A DNA stretch of 64,000 bases from Blautia obeum ATCC 29174 (lineage in GTDB: Bacteria; Bacillota; Clostridia; Lachnospirales; Lachnospiraceae): positions 1,985,001 through 2,049,000 of the forward strand of contig NZ_CP102265.1 in NCBI RefSeq assembly GCF_025147765.1, written 5' to 3'. Positions 1 through 9,913 of this stretch are shown one piece after another. A program made the translations under genes and the position numbers. The first letter of the stretch is position 1. Each line of letters begins with the position of its first letter. A model generated the notes under the pieces. That model ran no database searches and had not been told where the DNA came from. It was given only the letters and a program-made list of their open reading frames with translations.

Positions 1-550
1 GTACGACTTCGCTATGACAAATGTCGCATTTACCACCCTGACTGTCTTCGTTGGAAAGAACAACTTTACAATGTGGACAGTAATTTACAAGAGTTCTGTC
101 TCTGAATACAAGACCTTTCTCAAACATTTTGAGGAAGATCCACTGTGTCCATTTGTAGTAGTCCTCATCTGTTGTATCGATCACACGGTTCCAGTCAAAA
201 GAAAAGCCAACTTTCTTTAACTGGTTGGAAAATTTCTTGATGTTTTCATCTGTGATGATACGTGGATGTGTTCCTGTCTTTACTGCATAGTTCTCGGTAG
301 GAAGACCGAATGCATCAAATCCGATCGGAAAAAGCACATTATATCCTTCCATACGACGTTTTCTGGAAATAACCTCAAGGCTTGAGTATGCTTTGATGTG
401 TCCGACATGCATACCTGCACCGCTTGGATATGGAAACTCTACCAGGCCATAGAACTTCGGCTTGTCACTGTTGTCCTTGGCTTCGAAGACTTTGCTTTCT
501 TCCCACTTTGCCTGCCACTTAGGCTCAATCTTTTTAAAATTGTATTTCAT
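1..550 (-). CDS. leuS: Leucyl-tRNA synthetase, N-terminal part (runs off left edge)
   Basis: Charges tRNA-Leu with leucine in the cytoplasm. The reverse strand from 550 reads MKYNFKKIEPKWQAKWEE, then a class I HIGH-type signature (GMHVGH, about residue 47), a KAYSSLEVISRKRRMEGYNV segment, and the GFDAFGLPTENYA block typical of LeuRS. Near the window edge is a CPHC/CDIC pair that should bind zinc in the editing or zinc region. Start ATG at 550 has GGAGG about 10 bases upstream. Only about 183 codons are inside the window. Identity is clear from the motifs. Confidence 0.95.
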   Translation of the reverse strand, partial: MKYNFKKIEPKWQAKWEESKVFEAKDNSDKPKFYGLVEFPYPSGAGMHVGHIKAYSSLEVISRKRRMEGYNVLFPIGFDAFGLPTENYAVKTGTHPRIITDENIKKFSNQLKKVGFSFDWNRVIDTTDEDYYKWTQWIFLKMFEKGLVFRDRTLVNYCPHCKVVLSNEDSQGGKCDICHSEVV

Positions 551-589
551 TTCTATGGTTCCTCCAACATTGTTATCTAAAAAATAATT

Positions 590-808
590 TTAATTCAATA
601 CGTCCTGTTTGTCAATATTTCTATTACGGTACTGAAGCGGTGTCATGCCATATTTTTCGCGAAAAATCTTACCAAAATATGCATTTGATGAAAAGCCACA
701 GTGATAACTGATATCTGTAATGGACATTTTGGTGTCGTCCAACAGCTGCTTTGCTGTATTCAGACGATATTCCATAACATATTCAAGAGGTGTTTGGTTG
801 ATATTCAT
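590..808 (-). pseudogene. AraC-family regulator fragment (C-terminal HTH only)
   Basis: About 72 residues match the second half of an AraC/XylS DNA-binding domain: EYRLNTAKQLLDDT, then SITDISYHCGFSSNAYFGK and FREKYGMTPLQYR, the classic second helix-turn-helix. A full AraC regulator is about 250-300 residues, so the sensor domain and first helix-turn-helix are missing. It lies between leuS and the terminator of the EF-G-like gene, with no good upstream ribosome site. Most likely a decayed remnant, though a tiny stand-alone HTH protein cannot be excluded. Confidence 0.7.
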
Positions 809-830
809 TTAGAACAATTGTTTTTTCAGA

Positions 831-866
831 AAAACCCTCACTTCATTAATCTGAAGTGAGGGTTTT
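831..866 (-). terminator. Rho-independent terminator after the EF-G-like gene
   Basis: A perfect 15-bp stem (831-845 with 852-866) around a 6-base loop, with T-rich flanks on both sides. It sits 35 bases past the stop of the leftward EF-G-like gene and could act in both directions. Confidence 0.85.
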
Positions 867-900
867 TTATGTGTCTTATTATCAGAATCAGAAAAAGAAA

Positions 901-2988
901 TTATTCAGTAGTATCTAATTTGCTTGCTCTTGCTTCGATCTCTTTGGCCTGAATATCATTCGGAGCCTGTTCATAGCGTGCAAATTCATAAGAGAAGTCT
1001 CCGCTTCCGCCTGTCATAGAACGAAGTGTTGTAGAGTAGCCATAGATCTCAAGCTGTGGAACATCTGCTTCGATAATGGTGTTACCCGCATGATCAGGAT
1101 TCATTCCAAGGACACGTCCGCGGCGTTTATTAAGATCGCCCATTACATCACCGGTATATTTATCCGGAACAATAACTTTCATGGATACGATTGGCTCAAG
1201 AAGAACTGGGGATGCATCCATAAATCCTTTTTTGAATGCAAGTATCGTTGCCATCTTAAATGCCATTTCAGAGGAGTCTACCGGATGATAAGAACCATCG
1301 TAAAGTGTAGCTTTGACACCAACTACAGGATAGGCAGCCAGAGGTCCTTTCTGAACGCATTCCTGCAGACCTTTTTCAACTGCCGGGAAGTAGTTCTTCG
1401 GTACAGCACCACCAACAACAACCTGTTCAAATACATATGGAGTTTCCAGATCACCGGATGGCTCAAAACGCATCTTAACGTGACCATACTGTCCGTGTCC
1501 ACCGGACTGTTTCTTATGTTTACCTTCCACATCAGAATTCTTGCGGATAGTTTCACGGAAAGCAACCTTTGGTTTGGAAAGTTCGATGTCTACTTTGTAG
1601 CGCTCTTTCAGTTTGCTGACTATAATATCAAGATGCTGATCTCCCATTCCGTAAAGGAGCGTCTGTCTGTTGGCAGAATCATTTACAACACGGAGCGTCT
1701 TGTCTTCACTTGCCATTTTTGCAAGTGCCTGTGCAATCTTGTCTTCATCACCTTTCTTAACCGCTTTGTATCTCTTATAGGTATAAGGGGTAGAAATTAC
1801 AGCTTTCGGATAAAGGACCGGACTTGCCTTGGCTGCAAGGCTGTCACCTGTCTGTACGCTTGCGAGTTTTGCAATGGCACCGATATCACCTGCATGAAGT
1901 TCCGGAACTTCGAGAGGTTTGGAACCTTCCAGAACATATAATTTATTGAGTCGTTCTTCTTCTCCTTTTTCTACATTGAGAAGTGTATCATCTGATTTGA
2001 TAACACCAGATGCAACTTTGATCAGAGAATATTTGCCGAGGAACGGATCTACGATTGTCTTCCACACATATGCGGATTTTGTTTTTGCAAAATCGTAATT
2101 TGCTTCAAAGATCTCATTGGTCTTCTGTGAAATACCATTGCAGGAACGTTTGTCCGGACTTGGGAAATATCCACAGATGTCATCAAGAAGATTGGATACA
2201 CCGCGAAGATTGATCGGAGATCCCATACATACCGGAACAATACTTGCATCCTGTACATTTGTTGCAAGTGCTGCGGAAACTTCAGTTACAGAGAACTCAT
2301 CACCCTCAAAATAACGATCCATAAACTCTTCGCTGGTCTCTGCTACAGATTCCATCAGGATATCATGATATTTTTCCAGATATTCATTCAGATACTCTGG
2401 AATATCACATGGTTCTTTACCTGCTTTGTCAATATATTTACGACCGGCCTGTTTGACAACATTGACATATCCTACGAATTTACCATTTTCACGGATTGGG
2501 AAATGGAGTGGTGCGATTTTTTTGCCATATAACTCTGTCAGTTCTTCCACGACTTTTCGATAGCTGACATCATCTACATCCATGTCTGTTACAAAGAACA
2601 TACGTGGCAGTTTATATTTCTCGCAGAGATTCCAGGCTTTCTGTGTACCTACCTGTACACCTGCTTTACCTGAAACAACGATAATTGCTGCATCAGCTGC
2701 GCTGACAGCTTCCTCTACTTCACCCACAAAATCAAAATATCCCGGTGTATCAAGTACATTGATCTTTACCTTATCCCACGGTACCGGAATCAGTGTAGTA
2801 GAAATAGAAAAATGTCTTTTGATCTCTTCTTTATCAAAATCACTGACGGTATTTCCATCTTCTACTCTGCCAAGGCGGTTAGTCATTCCTGCCAGATAAG
2901 CCATTGCTTCTGCTAATGTAGTCTTTCCGGATCCCCCATGTCCTAAAAGAACCACATTGCGAATTCGGTCAGTTCTATAAACGTCCAT
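901..2988 (-). CDS. EF-G-like translation GTPase (FusA paralogue)
   Basis: A ribosome-associated GTPase of the EF-G superfamily, 695 residues, full length. The P-loop GHGGSGKTT is at about residues 16-24 and the G3 motif DTPGYFDF near residue 80; C-terminal EF-G domains include the GGHGQYGHV block. The start MDVYRTDRIRN and the domain order match the EF-G-II/EF-G-like subfamily often annotated simply as elongation factor G. The G4 position reads VTDMD where canonical EF-G has NKMD, which may change guanine recognition. ATG at 2988 follows GGAGG. It has its own promoter and terminator, so it is a single-gene unit and probably not the housekeeping str-operon fusA. Confidence 0.88.
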   Translation of the reverse strand: MDVYRTDRIRNVVLLGHGGSGKTTLAEAMAYLAGMTNRLGRVEDGNTVSDFDKEEIKRHFSISTTLIPVPWDKVKINVLDTPGYFDFVGEVEEAVSAADAAIIVVSGKAGVQVGTQKAWNLCEKYKLPRMFFVTDMDVDDVSYRKVVEELTELYGKKIAPLHFPIRENGKFVGYVNVVKQAGRKYIDKAGKEPCDIPEYLNEYLEKYHDILMESVAETSEEFMDRYFEGDEFSVTEVSAALATNVQDASIVPVCMGSPINLRGVSNLLDDICGYFPSPDKRSCNGISQKTNEIFEANYDFAKTKSAYVWKTIVDPFLGKYSLIKVASGVIKSDDTLLNVEKGEEERLNKLYVLEGSKPLEVPELHAGDIGAIAKLASVQTGDSLAAKASPVLYPKAVISTPYTYKRYKAVKKGDEDKIAQALAKMASEDKTLRVVNDSANRQTLLYGMGDQHLDIIVSKLKERYKVDIELSKPKVAFRETIRKNSDVEGKHKKQSGGHGQYGHVKMRFEPSGDLETPYVFEQVVVGGAVPKNYFPAVEKGLQECVQKGPLAAYPVVGVKATLYDGSYHPVDSSEMAFKMATILAFKKGFMDASPVLLEPIVSMKVIVPDKYTGDVMGDLNKRRGRVLGMNPDHAGNTIIEADVPQLEIYGYSTTLRSMTGGSGDFSYEFARYEQAPNDIQAKEIEARASKLDTTE

Positions 2989-3022
2989 ATGTAATACCTC
3001 CCTGTATGTCTAATATGTTCAT

Positions 3023-3051
3023 ATTCTACTAAAATTTCTCGCACTTTTCAA
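3023..3051 (-). promoter_or_regulatory. Sigma-A promoter of the EF-G-like gene
   Basis: On the minus strand, TTGAAA (3046-3051), a 17-base spacer and TAGAAT (3023-3028), placed about 35 bases upstream of the start codon. Confidence 0.75.
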
Positions 3052-3130
3052 GTATTTTATATAATTTTAACAACATTTTTTGTTCGAATTGTGTAAATTA
3101 TTAACGAATTTACCGATTTTATGGCTCTAT

Positions 3131-3159
3131 TTGACATTTATAGTATATTCTTTTAAAAT
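3131..3159 (+). promoter_or_regulatory. Sigma-A promoter of tyrA-aroA
   Basis: Perfect TTGACA (3131-3136), 17-base spacer, TAAAAT (3154-3159). It lies about 38 bases upstream of the tyrA start and is divergent from the EF-G-like promoter. Confidence 0.85.
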
Positions 3160-3196
3160 AAAAGCATAGTTTAACTTGGAAAGGATATCAAACATC

Positions 3197-4288
3197 ATGA
3201 AAACCATTGGTTTTATCGGGCTTGGCCTGATCGGAGGATCTATCGCAAAAACGATCCGCAAATTTCATCCAGACTATCATATTCTGGCATATGCAAAACA
3301 TAAAGAAACTCTGGCAGCTGCATTAAACTGTAATGCGATCGATGCTGTACTGGAAGAAAAGGATGAGCGATACCATACCTGCGATTATATCTTTCTCTGT
3401 GCACCGGTAGAATACAATATAGAATATCTGAAATATCTGAAAAATGTAATTTCTGATGACTGTATCATCACAGATGCAGGAAGTGTCAAAGGACCAATCC
3501 ATAAAGCTGTTGAAGAACTTGGTATGGATCACTGTTTTATTGGCGGACATCCGATGGCCGGATCTGAACAGTCCGGATTTGAGCATTCCTCAGATCATCT
3601 GCTTGAAAATGCATATTATATTCTGACTCCGGGTGGTCAGGTGCCGCTTGAAAAGCTTACGGAATTCTCAGAACTGATTGATTCACTGGGCTCTATCCCT
3701 ATGGTTCTGACTGCTGAAGAACATGATTTTATTACCGCAGGTGTCAGTCATCTGCCTCATATCATTGCTTCTTCTCTTGTTAATCTGATAAACAAGCTAG
3801 ATAATGAAGCAGAATATATGAAGACGATCGCAGCAGGTGGTTTTCGTGATATTACCAGAATCGCTTCCTCTTCACCTGTTATGTGGGAACAGATTTGTAT
3901 TGAAAATCATGAAAATATTTCATCAGTACTTGATGAGTATATCCGCATGTTGATTCAAATTCGCTGTTCTATCGACAATCAGGAAGCTTCATACCTTTAC
4001 GATATGTTCGCCAAATCCAGAGATTACCGAGATTCTATCGACGCTTCGTCTTCCGGTCTGATCAACAAAACATATATGCTTTATATTGATATTGTAGATG
4101 AGGCAGGTGGAATCGCTACGATTGCTACAATTCTTGCAATGGAAGGAATCAGTATCAAAAATATTGGTATTATTCATAACCGCGAATTCGAACAAGGCGT
4201 TCTAAAAATAGAATTCTATGAGCAGAATGCACTGGAAAAAGGCTGTGCGCTTCTGAAAAAACGCAACTACATAGTATATGAACGGTAG
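3197..4288 (+). CDS. tyrA: Prephenate dehydrogenase with C-terminal ACT domain
   Basis: NAD(P)-dependent oxidative decarboxylation of prephenate to 4-hydroxyphenylpyruvate in tyrosine synthesis. The Rossmann signature GLGLIGGS is at residues 7-14; GGHPMAGSEQSG and GVSHLPHIIASSL are the substrate-binding and catalytic blocks of the family. The last about 70 residues (from YMLYIDIVDEAGG) look like an ACT domain, which usually gives feedback control by tyrosine. A start at 3176 is possible, but the Shine-Dalgarno GGAAAGGA lies inside it, so ATG 3197 is preferred. Eight bases separate it from aroA, indicating one operon. Confidence 0.95.
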   Translation: MKTIGFIGLGLIGGSIAKTIRKFHPDYHILAYAKHKETLAAALNCNAIDAVLEEKDERYHTCDYIFLCAPVEYNIEYLKYLKNVISDDCIITDAGSVKGPIHKAVEELGMDHCFIGGHPMAGSEQSGFEHSSDHLLENAYYILTPGGQVPLEKLTEFSELIDSLGSIPMVLTAEEHDFITAGVSHLPHIIASSLVNLINKLDNEAEYMKTIAAGGFRDITRIASSSPVMWEQICIENHENISSVLDEYIRMLIQIRCSIDNQEASYLYDMFAKSRDYRDSIDASSSGLINKTYMLYIDIVDEAGGIATIATILAMEGISIKNIGIIHNREFEQGVLKIEFYEQNALEKGCALLKKRNYIVYER

Positions 4289-4296
4289 GTAGTCAT

Positions 4297-5574
4297 ATGG
4301 AAATCAAAAAACAGACAAATTTAAGAGGTACTTTAACAGTACCGGGAGATAAATCCATTTCACACAGAGCAGTTATGTTTGGCTCTCTTGCAAAGGGAAC
4401 TACATGCATCTCTCATTTCCTTGAGGGTGCAGACTGCCTTTCTACGATCTCCTGCTTTCGCAAAATGGGGATTTCAATAGAATGCAGGAAGTCTGAGATT
4501 CTGGTTCACGGAAAGGGACTTCACGGTCTTTCCGCTCCGGAGGCGCTGCTGGATGTCGGTAACAGCGGAACAACCACCCGCCTGATTTCAGGTATCCTTG
4601 CGGGGCAGAAATTTATTTCAGAACTTGATGGGGATGACTCCATCCGTACTCGTCCGATGAAACGTATCATGACACCGCTTGCTTCCATGGGTGCCGATAT
4701 CACAAGCAAAAGAGGCAATGGCTGTGTTCCTCTTCTGATCCATGGTAAGGAACTTCACGCAGTTCATTATGATTCTCCGGTGGCTTCTGCGCAGGTCAAA
4801 TCCTGCGTCCTTCTTGCCGGTATGTATGCAGATGGGGTAACCAGTGTTACAGAGCCGTTTTTATCCCGTAACCATACAGAGATCATGCTGAATTATTTTG
4901 GTGCAAATGTAACATCCGAGGGAACAACTGCTTCTATTCTTCCGGAACCTGTACTGGAAGGCAGAGCTGTAAAAGTACCTGGTGACATTTCATCAGCAGC
5001 ATATTTTATCGCAGCCGGACTTCTGACTCCGGGAAGCGAAATTCTGCTGAAAAATGTCGGGATCAATCCAACAAGAGCCGGAATGCTTAAGGTGTGTATG
5101 GATATGGGCGCTGACATCACCCTTCTGAATCAGAGTACAGAAGGTGAACCGACTGCCGATCTTCTGATTCGCACCAGCAACCTTAAGGGAACCACGGTTG
5201 AGGGAGCTGTTATTCCTACACTGATCGATGAAATTCCAATGATTGCGGTTATGGCAGCTTTTGCTGATGGAACAACTGTTATCCGTGATGCACAGGAACT
5301 CAAAGTTAAAGAATCTGACCGTATTACAGTTATGGTTGAAAATCTGAAGCGTATGGGTGCTGATATAGAGGGAACAGATGATGGTATGATCATTCATGGA
5401 GGAAAACCATTGCATGGAGCTACCATTGATTCTCATTTGGATCACAGAGTAGCGATGTCTTTTGCTGTTGCAGGAACGATTTGTGACGATCCGATGGAGA
5501 TTTTGCATGGTGACTGTGTAAAGATTTCTTATCCGAATTTTTATCAGGATCTTTACAGCCTGGGAGACAAATAA
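4297..5574 (+). CDS. aroA: EPSP synthase (3-phosphoshikimate 1-carboxyvinyltransferase)
   Basis: Joins shikimate-3-phosphate and PEP to make EPSP, the sixth step of the shikimate pathway. Full length (425 residues). The N-terminus has the family signature VPGDKSISHRAVMFGSLA, followed by DVGNSGTTTRL and DGDDSIRTRPM; a C-terminal KVKESDRI block and DHRVAMSF are also present. Directly downstream of tyrA in the same transcript, so the pair covers the common-pathway step and the tyrosine branch. A terminator follows. Confidence 0.97.
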   Translation: MEIKKQTNLRGTLTVPGDKSISHRAVMFGSLAKGTTCISHFLEGADCLSTISCFRKMGISIECRKSEILVHGKGLHGLSAPEALLDVGNSGTTTRLISGILAGQKFISELDGDDSIRTRPMKRIMTPLASMGADITSKRGNGCVPLLIHGKELHAVHYDSPVASAQVKSCVLLAGMYADGVTSVTEPFLSRNHTEIMLNYFGANVTSEGTTASILPEPVLEGRAVKVPGDISSAAYFIAAGLLTPGSEILLKNVGINPTRAGMLKVCMDMGADITLLNQSTEGEPTADLLIRTSNLKGTTVEGAVIPTLIDEIPMIAVMAAFADGTTVIRDAQELKVKESDRITVMVENLKRMGADIEGTDDGMIIHGGKPLHGATIDSHLDHRVAMSFAVAGTICDDPMEILHGDCVKISYPNFYQDLYSLGDK

Positions 5575-5599
5575 ATATCCAATCACAAATATAGATAAG

Positions 5600-5642
5600 A
5601 AAACCTGTCTTTACATAAAAATGGAAAAGGCAGGTTTTTTTA
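5600..5642 (+). terminator. Terminator after aroA
   Basis: Inverted repeat AAAACCTGTCTT / AAGGCAGGTTTT (one G-T wobble) followed by a run of seven T residues on the plus strand. Confidence 0.85.
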
Positions 5643-5739
5643 TGAACAAATGTATACGTTTTTATCTGGTGAGACATTCTATCAGTAAACAGAGTCTGAG
5701 CTATATATGCAGATTCAGATGAATTTACAGGAGGTCTTT

Positions 5740-6726
5740 ATGAAAATTTTATTCTATGGAACCAGAGATTATGATCAGATATTTTTCGACAGGTTAAAGC
5801 CAGAATATCCAGATATTGAATTTACATTTCTTGAATCAAACTTATATAAAGAAACTGCATCTCTGGCCGCAGGATACGATGGAATCTGTGCGTTTGTAAA
5901 TGCAGATCTCGGAGCAGAAGTCATTGAAGAACTGAGACATCAGGGAATACGACTGATATTGATGCGCTGTGCAGGATATAATAATGTAGACCTGAACAAA
6001 ACTGCAGAATGTGGCATAAAAGTTCTTCGTGTTCCCGGATATTCCCCCGAGGCAGTTGCCGAACACGCTATGGCGCTGGTACTTACCGCAAATCGCCATA
6101 CCCATAAAGCATATATCAAATGCAGAGAAAATAACTTCTCACTGAATGGGCTCATGGGAGTTAATCTGTATGGAAAAACAGCCGGGATCGTAGGTACTGG
6201 AAAGATTGGTCTTGCAATGGCACGAATCTGTCAGGGATTTGGGATGAAAATCGTTGCTTATGATCTTTATCCAAACGAAAGCTCCGGACTGGAATATGTT
6301 TCTCTGGACAGACTGCTGGCAATCAGTGATCTGATCAGTCTGCACTGTCCTCTTACACCGGAAACGCATCATATGATAAATAAAAAATCGATTTCCCGGA
6401 TGAAGGATGGCGTAATTCTCGTAAATACATCACGCGGAGGACTGATCTGTACAGAAGATCTGATCACCGGTATCCGTGATCATAAATTCTGGGCAGTAGG
6501 GCTTGATGTTTACGAAGAAGAATCTGATTTTGTGTATGAAGATATGTCCGAATATATTTTAAAAACTTCCACTGTACAGCGGCTGCTCTCTTTTCCAAAT
6601 GTTGCGCTGACATCACATCAGGGATTTTTTACCGAAGAAGCTCTGACCAATATTGCAGAAACAACCTTGCAAAATGCAGAAGCTTTTCGGACAGGAATGG
6701 AATTAAAAAACGAAATCTATTTATAA
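5740..6726 (+). CDS. ldhA: D-lactate dehydrogenase-type 2-hydroxyacid dehydrogenase
   Basis: NADH-linked reduction of a 2-oxoacid (pyruvate to D-lactate is most likely) in fermentation. 328 residues. The Rossmann motif [13 protein letters not shown] is preceded by the substrate-domain block CAGYNNVDL. The catalytic triad of the family is visible: Arg in NTSRGG, Glu in YEEESDF, His in TSHQGFFT. The YEEE..F and GFFT context is typical of the LdhA branch rather than of phosphoglycerate dehydrogenase. ATG 5740 has a strong AGGAGG. The 3' end overlaps the convergent nfo by 10 bases. Confidence 0.9.
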   Translation: MKILFYGTRDYDQIFFDRLKPEYPDIEFTFLESNLYKETASLAAGYDGICAFVNADLGAEVIEELRHQGIRLILMRCAGYNNVDLNKTAECGIKVLRVPGYSPEAVAEHAMALVLTANRHTHKAYIKCRENNFSLNGLMGVNLYGKTAGIVGTGKIGLAMARICQGFGMKIVAYDLYPNESSGLEYVSLDRLLAISDLISLHCPLTPETHHMINKKSISRMKDGVILVNTSRGGLICTEDLITGIRDHKFWAVGLDVYEEESDFVYEDMSEYILKTSTVQRLLSFPNVALTSHQGFFTEEALTNIAETTLQNAEAFRTGMELKNEIYL

Positions 6727-7556
6727 AAAGCTTCTTTCAGAACATGGATCTCTTCTGTCCATCCAGAATCGTCATTTGGGGTTTCGAGGATAAAAGGGAT
6801 TTCCCGCAAAGCCGGATGTTTTATTATACGGGCAAGAGCCTCCATGCCAATTTTTCCCTCTCCTATTCTGGCATGGCGGTCCTTGTGGCTTCCGCAGTCA
6901 TTCAGACTGTCATTAAGATGAATGGCTTTTAAACGCTCCAGACCAATGATATGATCAAAATCATTTAAAACGCCATCTAAATCATGTACAATATCATATC
7001 CTCCATCCCAGACATGACAGGTATCCAGGCAAATTCCCATTTTGCTTTTCTTTTCTACGAGATTCAATATTTTTCTGAGTTCTTCAAAATTTCTTCCAAC
7101 TTCCGTTCCTTTACCGGACATTGTCTCCAGTAAAACAGTGGTTGTCTGTTCTTCGGTAAGAACATCGTTAAGAATTTCAGCAATTTTCTGAATACCAATT
7201 TCGCTGCCCTGACCTACATGACTTCCCGGATGAAAATTATAATAATTTCCCGGTGTATATTCCATTCGTCGAAGATCATCTGCAAATGTTTCACGCGCAA
7301 AAGTTCGAAGTTCTTCTTTTGCAGCGCACGCATTTAACGTATATGGTGCATGCGCAACGATCTTTCCAAAATGATTTTCCTGTGCAAGTACAAGAAAATT
7401 CTGAATATCTGTTTCATCAATAGCTTTTGCTTTACCTCCACGGGGATTTCTTGTGAAAAATGCAAACGTATTTCCTCCATTTTTTATAATCTGCCTTGCC
7501 ATTGCGGCATACCCCTTAGATGATGAAGTGTGGTTTCCAATATATAAAACAGTCAT
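6717..7556 (-). CDS. nfo: Deoxyribonuclease IV (apurinic endonuclease)
   Basis: Cuts DNA 5' to abasic sites in base-excision repair. 279 residues, the usual length. The zinc-ligand segments of the TIM-barrel family are all visible in order: [50 protein letters not shown] with [13 protein letters not shown], and ILETPND. Transcribed alone on the minus strand; its stop lies inside the convergent dehydrogenase gene. Confidence 0.96.
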   Translation of the reverse strand: MTVLYIGNHTSSSKGYAAMARQIIKNGGNTFAFFTRNPRGGKAKAIDETDIQNFLVLAQENHFGKIVAHAPYTLNACAAKEELRTFARETFADDLRRMEYTPGNYYNFHPGSHVGQGSEIGIQKIAEILNDVLTEEQTTTVLLETMSGKGTEVGRNFEELRKILNLVEKKSKMGICLDTCHVWDGGYDIVHDLDGVLNDFDHIIGLERLKAIHLNDSLNDCGSHKDRHARIGEGKIGMEALARIIKHPALREIPFILETPNDDSGWTEEIHVLKEAFYK

Positions 7557-7636
7557 ATTACTTCTCCTTCGTTACTGTCCACTCCGTTCGCAGTAATTCT
7601 TTTTTTTATCTTTTTATATTCTTTATCTTAAAATGA

Positions 7637-7665
7637 TTGACGGAATCTGTCAAACTTCTTATACT
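7637..7665 (+). promoter_or_regulatory. Promoter of the CapA-like gene
   Basis: TTGACG (7637-7642), 17-base spacer, TATACT (7660-7665), about 64 bases before the ATG at 7729. Confidence 0.7.
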
Positions 7666-7728
7666 CTTTTTAAATAGAATTTTTTGTCGAATTTTGCAAA
7701 TAATTCCAGACAGGAAAGGGAGTATATA

Positions 7729-8991
7729 ATGAATCAGACCGGCAGACATTCAAAAAAACGTAAAAGAAAAATGGTAAAGAAATCGAGATACTATCGTGAA
7801 CGTCAATTGCGAATTTTATATATCGGAATTGGTGCAGGCATATTACTACTTATTCTAATCTTAAGTTTTGCAGTAAAAGGATGCAGTTCTCGAAAATCAA
7901 AAGCGGCTTCTTCCAGTAAAGCAGAAAACATCAGTCAGACAGGATCACTCACTGTCACACCAGAACCAAAGATGGATCCGGTATCGTTAACACTCAGTGT
8001 TGTCGGCGACTGTACATTGGGAACTGACGAATACTTCGATTATGATACCAGCCTGAATGCATATTACGAAAATTATGGCGCGGACTATTTTATGGCAAAT
8101 GTAAAAAGTATTTTTTCTAAGGATGACCTGACAATTGCAAATTTTGAAGGAACTCTTACAGAATCTACGGAACGAGAAGACAAGCAATTTGCCTTTAAGG
8201 CACCCGCTTCCTACGCAAATATACTTACAGCAGGCTCTGTAGAAGCTGTTAATACAGCAAATAATCACAGCCATGACTATGGTGAGGAAAGTTTCAATGA
8301 TACATTGAAGGCTCTGGATACAGCGAATATCCTTCATTTTGGCTATGATGAGACTGCTGTTACAGAAGTAAAGGGTGTCAAAGTAGGGCTGGTAGGAATC
8401 TATGAGCTGAATGATCATCTTGGCCGGGAAGAACAGCTGAAACAGAATATTGCCAAAGTAAAACAAGATGGTGCACAGCTGATCGTTGTTATCTTTCACT
8501 GGGGAAATGAAAAAGAGGAAGTTCCGGATGAAAACCAGAAAACACTTGGACATCTGGCAATTGATGAGGGGGCAGATCTTGTCTGCGGCCATCATCCACA
8601 TGTTCTGCAGGGAATCGAAGAATATAAAGGTAAGAATATCGTATACAGCCTTGGAAATTTCTGCTTTGGTGGAAATGCATATCCAAGTGATATGGACACT
8701 ATAATTTTCCAGCAGACATTCACGATTGATCAGAATGGTGTAAAAGATGACAATGTAACCAATATCATTCCATGTTCCATCTCATCTGATTCTGATTATA
8801 ATAACTACCAGCCAACTCCTGCTGAGGGCGAAGAAGCTACTCGAATCATGCAAAAGATCCAGAAAAGAAGTTCCTGGATCAAGGACGGTACAGTAAGTGA
8901 TTCTGAAACAGCTACAGAATCAGATGAAGAATATGATGAAAATTCAGATGCGTTTACAGATTCTGATGATACTGAGGATCCAGAAGCCTGA
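7729..8991 (+). CDS. CapA-family membrane-anchored metallophosphatase-like protein
   Basis: 420 residues: a basic N-terminus (KKRKRKMVKKSRYYRERQ), one membrane segment (about residues 27-49, ending KGCSSRKS), a Ser-rich linker, a PGA_cap domain and an acidic, disordered tail. PGA_cap motifs seen: VVGDCTLG, ANFEGTLTE, NTANNHSHDYG, HWGNEKE and CGHHPHVLQGIE, so the predicted metal site is complete. Related proteins take part in poly-gamma-glutamate or other envelope polymer assembly, but no cap genes are nearby, so the substrate is unknown. ATG 7729 is chosen over 7684 because AGGAAAGGG lies between them. The 3' end overlaps the convergent LysR gene by 38 bases. Confidence 0.87.
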   Translation: MNQTGRHSKKRKRKMVKKSRYYRERQLRILYIGIGAGILLLILILSFAVKGCSSRKSKAASSSKAENISQTGSLTVTPEPKMDPVSLTLSVVGDCTLGTDEYFDYDTSLNAYYENYGADYFMANVKSIFSKDDLTIANFEGTLTESTEREDKQFAFKAPASYANILTAGSVEAVNTANNHSHDYGEESFNDTLKALDTANILHFGYDETAVTEVKGVKVGLVGIYELNDHLGREEQLKQNIAKVKQDGAQLIVVIFHWGNEKEEVPDENQKTLGHLAIDEGADLVCGHHPHVLQGIEEYKGKNIVYSLGNFCFGGNAYPSDMDTIIFQQTFTIDQNGVKDDNVTNIIPCSISSDSDYNNYQPTPAEGEEATRIMQKIQKRSSWIKDGTVSDSETATESDEEYDENSDAFTDSDDTEDPEA

Positions 8992-9868
8992 TTTCAGGAA
9001 TTTTGCTTACTGTATTCAGAAGCTCCTGCAGAAATTCCGTGACCAGAGGATGTGCATTTCGCTGGTCATTCATAATTGCATAGCATGTACGATACTCCGG
9101 ACCGTTTTCAAGAGAAACGATCCGGCAGTTTTCGTTTTCGGCTAATTTATGTCCAAGAGTTGCCGGCATGATTGCCCAAGCATCTTTCAGATCAAGCAGC
9201 TGACGCAATAATGCCATATTATCCAGCATAACTTTGACTTCAGGATCATTTCCAAACCAGTAATCATGCCACATAAGAAAAGTATTGCTCCATGGAATAT
9301 AGATCTCATCGGTGCTGTTTAACTGAGACGGGAGAATCCCATCCTGATAGGAAGCACTTTTGTGGCACACAAATACAAGCTGTTCTTCAAAAAGTGGGAT
9401 TGTCTGAACCTTTTTGAAGAAATGGGGATTGGTGATCAGGCCAAGATCTGCTTCTTTATTTTCGATAGATTTATAAGAAAGATTTGACTGCATGGTGTTG
9501 ATATGCAGACTACATTTTGGATGACTCTCCAGAAAATTCTCAATTACCTGTGGCATAAAATAAAAATTAAGGCTGTCTACATTTACAATTCGAAGCTGTG
9601 TGGATGGCCGCTCGAACTTAATCTTTCCGGTTTCAATCCACAGCTGTTCCCATTTTCTGGCAATTGGGACAAAACGCTGGCCCGCATCGGTAAGCTCCAG
9701 TGTACGGGATCCTTTGCGACGTATGATCAGCTCTGTCCCCAGCTCCTCTTCCAGTGCTGACAGACGATGACTTAATGCCGGCTGTGATACAAAAAGACTT
9801 TCTGCTGCTTTGGAAAGAGAAGAACTGGATGCTATGGTAAGAAACGTGTGTATATCCTGATATGTCAT
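8954..9868 (-). CDS. LysR-family transcriptional regulator
   Basis: 304 residues. The N-terminal winged HTH reads MTYQDIHTFLTIASSSSL, followed by KAAESLFVSQPALSHRLS, a textbook LysR HTH; the rest is a substrate-binding-type effector domain. In-frame upstream codons exist, but GGAGG lies just before ATG 9868. The gene is divergent from the DUF1275 gene, and their -35 boxes overlap, so it probably controls both. The inducer is unknown. Confidence 0.93.
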   Translation of the reverse strand: MTYQDIHTFLTIASSSSLSKAAESLFVSQPALSHRLSALEEELGTELIIRRKGSRTLELTDAGQRFVPIARKWEQLWIETGKIKFERPSTQLRIVNVDSLNFYFMPQVIENFLESHPKCSLHINTMQSNLSYKSIENKEADLGLITNPHFFKKVQTIPLFEEQLVFVCHKSASYQDGILPSQLNSTDEIYIPWSNTFLMWHDYWFGNDPEVKVMLDNMALLRQLLDLKDAWAIMPATLGHKLAENENCRIVSLENGPEYRTCYAIMNDQRNAHPLVTEFLQELLNTVSKIPEIRLLDPQYHQNL

Positions 9869-9913
9869 GTATTTTCCTCCATATGTAAAAACATAAATAT
9901 AAACATAATTTAT

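Noticed and set aside
1090..1941. 283-codon frame opposite the EF-G-like gene
   Set aside because: Antisense shadow of a clear coding gene, with no start signal.
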